From: Darksidea phi
Taxonomy: Eukaryota > Ascomycota > Dothideomycetes > Pleosporales > Lentitheciaceae
Direction of reading: 5' to 3'
Assembly (NCBI GenBank): GCA_030770425.1
Contig: JASJFT010000007.1
Span: 252,245 to 316,244, forward strand
DNA: 64,000 nt
The position numbers and the translations under genes were made by a program. Of the stretch, positions 57,068 through 64,000 are shown piece after piece. Positions within the stretch are counted from its first letter, which is position 1. Each line of letters starts with the position of its first letter. Under the pieces are notes generated by a model. That model worked only from the letters and a program-made list of their open reading frames with translations, was not told the DNA's origin and made no database searches.

Positions 57068-58107
57068 GTAAATTTTTTGACACGTACATCGTAAGTCAAC
57101 AACTTCAGCGGGATTGGGATTATAATGCTAATAACTAAGCTCTTGTGCACTTGCATTGCCCTTTCACTGTGGTATTTTCTTTTACCTAGCACCTGAATGG
57201 CATGTAGTGATCATTCACCTGTGGACCTCAAGGCGTTCGCTACCCAGGCCGTTCCCAGCTCTCGCTTCGACTTCTCATAGTTGCTTTGCTCCTTCGCTCG
57301 GCGCCTCGAATCAAACAAGATTACACCTCCGCGATATATCGGACTTATTGTCGCTGGTACAATCTACGCTTCCCGAGACTCACGGTGCCTGTCCGCGGAC
57401 ACCCGCACTATGAAGCTGACACGGAGACAGTCGACGAGTACTTGCAACCACGTTCACAGGCACAGTCTACAGCGGTTAGGAGCTTCCTCGGCAAACGCTA
57501 TATAGTTCCCCACCACCCCCCTAAGCAGCTTCGAAAACACTTTCGTTCGACCGGGCACAAGAGGACTTACAAACGGGCGTTATGCTGCGTGGGACTCTCG
57601 TATGGGAACTGTGTCCTCGAGCATGAGCGTGCGTAGCCGCCGTTTCTTGTACTATGATTTTCAGTGCGCTCTGTTCTGTTTGAGCTGTCGGCCTGCCCTC
57701 GCTGTGAGACGTAGGGCTCGGTGGCTGGTCGAGGTTGAGTGCTGACGTTTGTAAGGTTTGGGCGGCCAAGTTTCTTAATGCTCATGTCTCGCTTCGGATC
57801 GAAGTAGTTCTGCTTACGTAGTTCCATTGGAAACTTCTTCTTCTTCTTCGTTGTACGAGATAGATAGGACGAGTAATTGAGCCAGTATTTTTTCTTTCGG
57901 ATTTTTACTGTCATATTTTTTTTTCTTTTTTACGTATGGCGGGTCTAGTACCCCTTCAAATCTTGTGTAAAAATTTATTTTGTTGGATTTGCATCAATGT
58001 TTCTTGGCTGTACATATTTCGCCCTGTAACCACAGCATCTTCATCCATCATCTTGAAAATGTATTTACTAACATTGTGTCACGAATTGGCTGTATCTCAG
58101 AACATTA
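57068..58107. other. intergenic region
   Basis: About 1 kb, no supported gene. Overlapping frames at 57281-57636 lack recognisable content. Confidence 0.4.
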
Positions 58108-59832
58108 CTATCTCCACCCGGCATTCCGATAAAACATTTCCCTCGTCGGCGCATCCATGCCCCTCTCGATGGAGCCAAAATTCCAATTCCACAACCTCGT
58201 GTTCCTCTCCAGCTCCTGCAGAAGCTCGTGCGCAGATTCCCTAACCTCGGGATAGTCGCTCCTCTCCACTAGATGCCTCTGCGCCTCGTCGTCGCTAATC
58301 TCGCGTGCGCCTTGTGTAACGCTCCACTTGTCACTTGCATAGTCGTACTGTAACTCAATCCAGCCACCACAGTGCGTGTGAAACGTCCAATAACGCGTAA
58401 GCATGGGCCTCTGTCCGCCGTAGGCGGGGACGAAATCATGGGCCTCGCGTCTGAAGTAGCCGGCCTCTACGACGCCCTTTGTCGCTTTGCGGATGATGGT
58501 GTAGGTAGCGCAGTGTAAGCACTGCACATGGAACGGGAAGAAGAAGGCCATGAGCACGATCGACGAACGCACCGGGATCCTCCTCAAGCGGAAGTTGTGC
58601 CCTTCGGGTAGATTGTCATCACGCCCCCAAAACCCAGGTGAATACAGTTCGCTTGGCTCCGGCCAGGCTAGCGTACAAGGTCCGTTTACCTTTATCAACG
58701 TCAATTCCTTGATGAAGGCGTATATAAAGTCGTGGAGGCCCTGGCTTCCGCTTGGACCAGGATTCAGTCTATTCAGACTTGGTGTGATGCTGAACGATCG
58801 CAGATTCGGCAAGGCTTCCAAAGAGAAGAAATATTGGCGCCACAAGTACGTCTCGTCTACGGGCGGCGTGTATGGTATTGTCAAGGCACGAGGGCGGAAG
58901 CCGTGCTCGTCGGTGCCGAAGTTGGGGGCTATATGGATGTGTGCGATGAGACACTTGCGGTAGGGGAGGAGGTTCGTTAAAAAGGTGTGCATGATGGGAG
59001 CTTCATCGAAGGCGAAGGTGTTTAGCATGTAGAGAAAATCGATGCATTCGGAGTATCTGACGATCACATCAGCATAGGTAACAGCTTACGCGGTTTGGGC
59101 TACGCACATTTGCCGGCAGGATAGCAGTAACGACAGAGGGCGGATGTCCATTGGCCATGCGGTAGGCCTGTAGAAGCCGTGTTCATCGCGCGTCTCGAGG
59201 CACAGATCTCTTCGAACGGGATCTGTAGGGTCTTCCGCAGGGCAGTACACGTTTCCTAGACGGCCGCGTCGGCGGACAATGTGGATGTGATGGCCGCCGA
59301 CGGTGTACTGCCATATTCTTTCCCTAACCTCGAAGGGGAATCTCCAAAAATGCGATTTCCCAAGCTGGTCGATGGTCTGTTGCTGCGAGCCCTTCTTCTC
59401 AACATACTCTCTTCTCTTCCGACACTTTTCCTTGCTCTCTCTCGTTTTCGGCACAAGCCCATCACTCCCCTCAATCTGATCCTCAATCGCAAACTTCCTC
59501 CCCCCCAATGTCAACCTCCGCGGCCGCTTCCTTGGCAACTCCCTCACCGCATCCCTCGCCTCCCTCGCCCTCTTCCGTCTCTCAATCTCCTCCGGACTCA
59601 ACAACTTGCGCTCAAGCCAAGCTTTTACACACCACTTTACAGCCTGTGACGCCTTGTTTACGATCCACTCGCAGGCGCTGACCAGGCCAGCAGCAGCGTA
59701 GAGAAGGGCGACGAGGGGCAGGAGGCTGATGACGTAGCATAGAGAAACAAGTCTTTTTAGAAGGGGAAAGCGGAATAGCCAGGTGTGGAAGGAGTCTTTT
59801 GCGTTGCGGAAGCGGGTTTTGAGCGGGGGCAT
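58108..59832 (-). CDS. F-box/2EXR-like protein fused in frame to a Saf4/CWC16-like zinc domain
   Basis: Two exons, 59832-59108 and 59056-58108 (51-nt intron, phase 2), giving 557 aa. The N terminus is a hydrophobic stretch (LVSLCYVISLLPLVALLYAA), then a basic region and FWRFPFEVRERIWQYTVGGH, the fungal F-box/2EXR-type entry motif, with LLLSCRQIYSECIDFLY after the splice. The last ~180 residues differ in character: FPFHVQCLHC, about 45 residues, then YWTFHTHCGGWIELQYD and VTQGARE. This closely parallels the CWC16/Saf4 (CCDC130) splicing-factor core, where a CxxC is followed by HTxCGGWIEIRTDP and a GAR motif. The second Cys pair is HxxC-like here. No stop or clear intron separates the halves, so the frame predicts a fusion. 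Two separate genes with a hidden boundary near 58,660 remain possible. Confidence 0.72.
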
Positions 59833-61517
59833 TTTGATGATGATGTGAGCGGGTTTTAAGAGAGGGGCTGCTTAGCAATATTGTCGACGGGGATCAGTGC
59901 TTGGCTTGAATTAGGGCCGAAACATATTGACTGTCATCTGTACATTGGCTTGCCGGGTATGCATCGTTCTGCTGATGTTAACATGAGTGTTGCGCTGGAA
60001 AGCGGATGATGGAAGACACGCCGCGATGCCCTTCGTAATCGGTGAAACGTGAGGCTGACTAAGGCGTGACCGGGATCTGGTCAGACTGACTCGCGTCACA
60101 AAACGCCAATTTCGTCTGTACAGTGAGCGAGGGCTGTTGAAACGATTGATGGCCAGCGACGGAGGGTGGTCTCGAGTGCTAGGAGCTAATGAGTTATTTT
60201 TGCTGCGACCTTGTGCACGGTAAAGCACCACTAAAGCTAAACCTTGCACCACTAAAGCCGAACCCTGCACCGCAACCCGAGTTTGGCCTTCCGCTTTCCA
60301 CGCGAATACCAATGGCTAGACGGAAAAGGGTATGAAACCGTACAAACATGCTCAGACTCCGGCATCACCCAAACACCGGAAAGTGGCGACCCGCGCTCCC
60401 CAAAACTCCATGGCACAACGCCGCCCCTCCAATGACGGCTCACCCCGCTCGCTCTCGGCCATCGCCCTGGCTAGTCGAACTGGCCACCCACACCACGCAA
60501 ATCGCCGCCCATGGGCCCCGTCTCAAAGGCAGTCTGTACCGATGGTGACACGGGCTCTCGCTCTTCACGCGCGTCCAAGACCGATCGCACCGACGATGCA
60601 ATCTCAATGGCAGTTTCGACGCGATAACGGCGCTGCTTCGTCCACCAAAGATAGACCGTCAACATATCTCTGCCGCCGTCCGGGATGCCGATGCGGCGGA
60701 GCGATGGGCGGATGGGCCGCTTGAAGGAAAGCGGGTGGAGCGGAGCTGGGCGGCGGGTGAGCTTTCCTGCGAGACAAGGGCGGAGCGGAGAGGAAAAGCA
60801 AGGATGATAACGACAGGATATGTCTTGGCCGAAGCTAAGAGGGGACGGGCGGCTGGGTGGGGGCAAACGCGGGGGAGCAGGGGTAATGAGTGGAGCGGAA
60901 GGCGACGGGACGAGACGGGCGGGGCGCGGGGGGGAGCGGAGGGGGAGGGGCTAGGGTGCAACTTACTAACGCGCGCCATTGAGTCGACTGGTGCCTTGCA
61001 GCGTCGTACTCGTGAGGCAGCTCAGGAATTCGGCGCGAGATGGATGCGAGGGTAGTTGATGCCGTAGCGATGGGGGCAGTCGAGGCGTTCAAGTACGTGT
61101 CGAGTCCAGTCCTCCAGGAGGGCGCGCTCTTGCGTGGGTGCGATGTACAAGGCGTGTGGTGATGAGCACGGCGGGATTGGCCTCGCGTCGCGGTCGGGGA
61201 CTTGCCAGCACGCAAAAGTGGGCACAGGAAAGGGAGACGGAAGTGCGCACGCGGGTCCATGGGGTTGCTTTAATACCGCCATCTGGTCGTTGTCGACGTG
61301 AGTGACCCTCCAGATCAAGGCCCTTACAGAGGCGGCCAAAGCTCCGACTGCATCCCCCCCACACGCCCCAGGGCCGGGGCGAGCTCCCCTTTTGTCACGG
61401 CGGCTGGATGGGATGGTTCAATCACACCGTCAGCTGTCATGCATGCGCGGCTGTCGGGCGTGGGCGTGAGAAGCAGGGATGCGAGCATGGCGCTGAATGT
61501 TGCGTAACCAATTTCGC

Positions 61518-61552
61518 GTTTCACGTTTCACGCTTCACGCTTCACGCTTCAC
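61518..61552. repeat. 7-nt tandem repeat, five copies
   Basis: GTTTCAC twice followed by GCTTCAC three times. Confidence 0.9.
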
Positions 61553-61671
61553 CAGCTGCTGGCGAGCGCTGGCGATGGGTCCCGTTTTTCGTGCGAGGAA
61601 GCAGCAGCGGCCTGATTCACTCCCCTTGACGGAATCGCACAGCAGACCGAAGAGCGCCCGCGCCGCTGTGC

Positions 61672-61746
61672 CTTGGATGCAAGCCAGCACCTCTGTCTCG
61701 GATGCAAGCCCGCCCCTCAGACTTGGATGCAAGCCAGCACCTGTGT
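61672..61746. repeat. 25-nt minisatellite, three copies
   Basis: Units 61672-61696, 61697-61721 and 61722-61746 share CT(T/C)GGATGCAAGCC. The first and third are nearly identical. Confidence 0.9.
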
Positions 61747-62021
61747 TGCCGTTGGCTGCTGCGAGTCAATGCGCCGTTGTGTCGTCAGAAAAGATTCGGT
61801 GGCATTTCTCATCAGGTCGAGCGCTGGCCGTCAGCGCTAATCATCTCCGCGATGCGGTAGCAGCTCGCTCCGCACCGGTAGCCCGACAGGAGTCGCGCGG
61901 TTCGATTCGACACCATCGACGTCCTTGCTTGCTGCCAGCGCCAGGTGACAACTCGTGCAGCTGCAGCCAGCATCACACGCCCGGTTTGCTTGCTTGGCCC
62001 CGCCTTTTGCCCAAGCATGGC

Positions 62022-62066
62022 GCTTTGGAAGCTTTGGAACCTTCGGAAACCTTCGAAACCTTCGAA
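62022..62066. repeat. 9-nt tandem repeat, five copies
   Basis: GCTTTGGAA twice, then CCTTCGGAA and ACCTTCGAA twice, showing stepwise divergence. Confidence 0.85.
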
Positions 62067-63491
62067 CCCTTCGCCGGTATCCCTCTGTGCATCAAGGTCA
62101 GTGCCACCCTGGCGATGGCGCAACTCACCGCCCTATAAGGCGCACCAGCCACATGCAACGGCCGGGGGGTTTGCCGATCAAAGTGGATCACATTTCTCAT
62201 CGTCGCCCGTCTATGGCGGAACCTCAGCCCGACCACTGGCAGCCTGCAACGTTGGGCGAAAAGGGCGGTGGGTTTCCAGGTGAAGCTCGACGCGTACACG
62301 TACCAGACGGCGCCGTTCTGGACTTGCCATCCGGCATGCGCCAGCCGCCACACGGTATCGATCCTGGCCCGGCGTTGACGTCCTCCCTGGTGCCAACCGA
62401 TGGCAGAGTCAGACGAAGGTAATGCGTCCGTTCAGCAAGCCTGGCGTCGCCCAACAGGTACGACGCCGCCTCAGGGCGAGCTGGAAGCAGATGCGCTCTG
62501 CACAGACTGGCTTGCCAGCTTGCATCTGAAAGTAGGCCGATTGGCCGTATATACAGACAGTGTGAGGGAATTTCCGAGCCAAGACCCGCGGAAGAGGCAT
62601 TGATTCAGCGGCGCTTGGATGCTGAGGCGAACAGCGCCAGTCGTCGTGGGCGGTTGGGCGGCCGGCTTAGTCACGGCGCAAATGACTAAGCAAGAGCTCG
62701 CTACCTTTGGTGCCAAGCCCCGCCGATGGCCGTCCTTGCGTGCGTCTTAGACAAGGCGCATTTGGCGAACCGGTTGCCTTTTCTCTTTTCTTCCCTGAGA
62801 CACCCCAAGCTGGTTACCCTGGCCACTTGGCTCGGCCGCCGGGGGGAAAGCGTTAGAACCGCTGCCACGCCGTTGGCCGTCGTCTACCTCCGCAAGTTCC
62901 GTGTGTTCTGGAATATCTGGACGGCTTGCTCATCCACCGGCGCCGCAACGCGACGGCTGGTGTCGGTTTTCGGACGCATCGAGGCGGCCTCCCGGAAAAG
63001 ACAATGGAAACGTACCCGTGTTGCTCGCTCTGGCGGTGAATCTTGTCGCCGTTGGCCCGCCGCTTTTGCTCCCCAGACACCGATATTATAGTGCGGTATG
63101 CAAGGGCTGCATGCGCCCAAACACCTGGATTCGTCGTAGGCAGTGCATTGTGCGTGCCAGCCAGTAGTTGCAAAAGCCCGCTGGGCGCAATCTCCACAAA
63201 ACATTGGTGGCTGCGTGGCGGTGCCGTTGTGGTGTGTACTGCTAGACTGCTGTGCGGGGCTTGACGTGGGTTGCGGCTCAATAGATGCCCCGCGACAAAG
63301 TGGCAACACCGTCACGCACATGTTTGGGGCTCCCCACCTAAGTGTCCGGTATCACTAGACTGAATTAACATGTTGCTACTCGGGCGCTTAATGCGGGAAG
63401 GGCTTTATGGTATTCGCAGTAGATTCGACCATATCATGTGCGGGTAGATCCCCCGACTTATAAGAAGCCTAACAGGGACAAATACGAAAGG

Positions 63492-63507
63492 AAAAAAAAA
63501 AAAAAAA
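63492..63507. repeat. poly-A tract (16 nt)
   Basis: Uninterrupted A run just downstream of the last minus-strand gene. Confidence 0.9.
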
Positions 63508-63552
63508 GCGAAAAGAGGCCAAGTGTGCGAGTGCAATGCAGGGTCCACACGT

Positions 63553-63984
63553 TCAGACAGCGACGAATTCGTGAATCTCAACAACAAGGGCGAAGCCGAC
63601 AAGACATTGGAGCAAGCCTGCGAGCAAAGCTTCTTGCAAGGCTCGCCTCGCCACAACCATAGCGAGAACGGAGAAACCGGAAATGATAACGGTAGCCGTA
63701 AAAATGATGCCCTTCGTGCAGGCTATGCGATTTTTTCCGATGTAACGAGCAGCCGCGTAGCGCGCTGCGAAGGCTGAGAGTGCTAGTGTGAGACCAATAG
63801 CTACGAGAAGGGCGATAAGAATGTACAGCCGCACGCGAGAGAGGGGCCTGCAGGCGGGCCTGTCGCTCTCTGCAGCCTGGGAAACACGCCCTTCTTCGGC
63901 CAATGCAAGTCGGTTTTGGTCCGACTTCACCGACCGTCGGCGAAAATACTTGGCTTCTGACACAAGGTTAGCCACGCACGACAT
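63553..63984 (-). CDS. uncharacterised small membrane protein
   Basis: Single exon, 143 aa. A ~50-residue basic/polar N terminus is followed by three hydrophobic helices: YILIALLVAIGLTLALSAFA, ACTKGIIFTATVIISGFSVL and LQEALLAGLLQCLVGFALVV. There is no signal peptide. I do not recognise a family, and an upstream exon beyond the window edge is possible. The alternation of polar N terminus and well-formed helices is unlikely by chance, but a spurious frame is not excluded in this GC-rich tract. Confidence 0.5.
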   Translation of the reverse strand: MSCVANLVSEAKYFRRRSVKSDQNRLALAEEGRVSQAAESDRPACRPLSRVRLYILIALLVAIGLTLALSAFAARYAAARYIGKNRIACTKGIIFTATVIISGFSVLAMVVARRALQEALLAGLLQCLVGFALVVEIHEFVAV

Positions 63985-64000
63985 GCAAGCACATGTGCAC

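Larger units (their letters stand above)
59833..63552. other. 3.7-kb GC-rich gene-free region
   Basis: Many long overlapping frames exist on both strands because stop codons are rare in GC-rich DNA. None shows domain content or a consistent exon structure. Contains G-rich tracts (60916-60956) and three different short tandem repeats (61518-61552, 61672-61746, 62022-62066). Promoter of the F-box/Saf4-like gene lies at its left end. Confidence 0.5.

Noticed and set aside
56877..57089. 70-codon minus-strand frame over the tRNA gene
   Set aside because: It is the antisense of the tRNA and its inserts (the RESNP-like string is the usual antisense of a T arm) and has no independent support.
57281..57636. 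Overlapping plus frames downstream of the tRNA
   Set aside because: No recognisable motif, no consistent start context or splice sites.
61905..61920. B-box-like GGTTCGATTCG
   Set aside because: The last bases do not fit the B box, and no acceptor-stem partner or A box can be found around it.
61497..62138. 213-codon plus frame across the minisatellites
   Set aside because: Translates simple repeats in GC-rich DNA. Frames of similar length exist on the other strand, and there is no protein-like character.

Overview
The window is nuclear DNA of a filamentous ascomycete (Pezizomycotina). The evidence is the many short GT-AG introns (mostly 46-82 nt) with CTAAC/CTGAC-type branch sites, a Zn(II)2Cys6 regulator, and recognisable fungal orthologues: Rif1, Ric8, Iks1, a Kar5/Tht1-type karyogamy protein, and a Ppc89/Cep57-like spindle-pole protein. 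Placement in Dothideomycetes/Pleosporales is my inference from protein flavour (F-box/2EXR-like families, lineage-specific hypotheticals), not something proven here. This is chromosomal single-copy gene space. I found no CRISPR array, no bacterial operon and no intact transposon.

Layout. 0-12 kb: glucose-6-phosphate 1-epimerase (-), telomere/replication-timing factor Rif1 (-), divergent from G-alpha chaperone/GEF Ric8 (+), then an MFS transporter (-). 13-31.5 kb: a TBC RabGAP (-), two diverged tandem paralogues of unknown function (-, the second apparently frameshifted), a SAM methyltransferase (+), a Ppc89/Cep57-like spindle-pole scaffold (-), an Iks1-type kinase (-), a Zn2Cys6 factor (+) and mitochondrial ribosomal protein uL6m (-). 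32-42 kb: a Kar5/Tht1-type nuclear-fusion protein (+), a 2-kb gene-free stretch, an unknown acidic nuclear-type protein (-), a multicopper-oxidase pseudogene (+) with a T-shaped palindrome upstream, and an MDR oxidoreductase (+). 43-47 kb: a secreted subtilisin-like protease whose first intron holds a low-quality, N-containing assembly patch, with frameshifts clustering around it. 48-59.8 kb: an amino-acid permease (+), an F-box/2EXR-like protein (+), a histidine phosphatase (-), an unknown conserved-looking protein (-), a tRNA-Glu gene (+) and an F-box-like protein carrying a Saf4/CWC16-like zinc domain (-). 59.8-63.5 kb is GC-rich and gene-free with several micro/minisatellites, followed by a small predicted membrane protein (-).

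The most striking item is the tRNA-Glu(UUC) gene at 56,917-57,056. Besides a normal 18-nt anticodon-loop intron at position 37/38, its T-stem is interrupted by 50 nt that begin GTTAGT, carry CTAAC 14 nt before the end, and end CTAG. Removing exactly that GT-AG segment restores a perfect T-arm. It therefore looks like an mRNA-type intron inside a tRNA gene. Other points worth attention are a Ric8 intron that seems to need a GA-AG splice, a GC-AG intron in the mutarotase gene, the Saf4-like domain in frame with an F-box-like protein, and the RIP-style nonsense changes in the oxidase relic.

The genes are independent housekeeping and accessory loci. I see no biosynthetic cluster.
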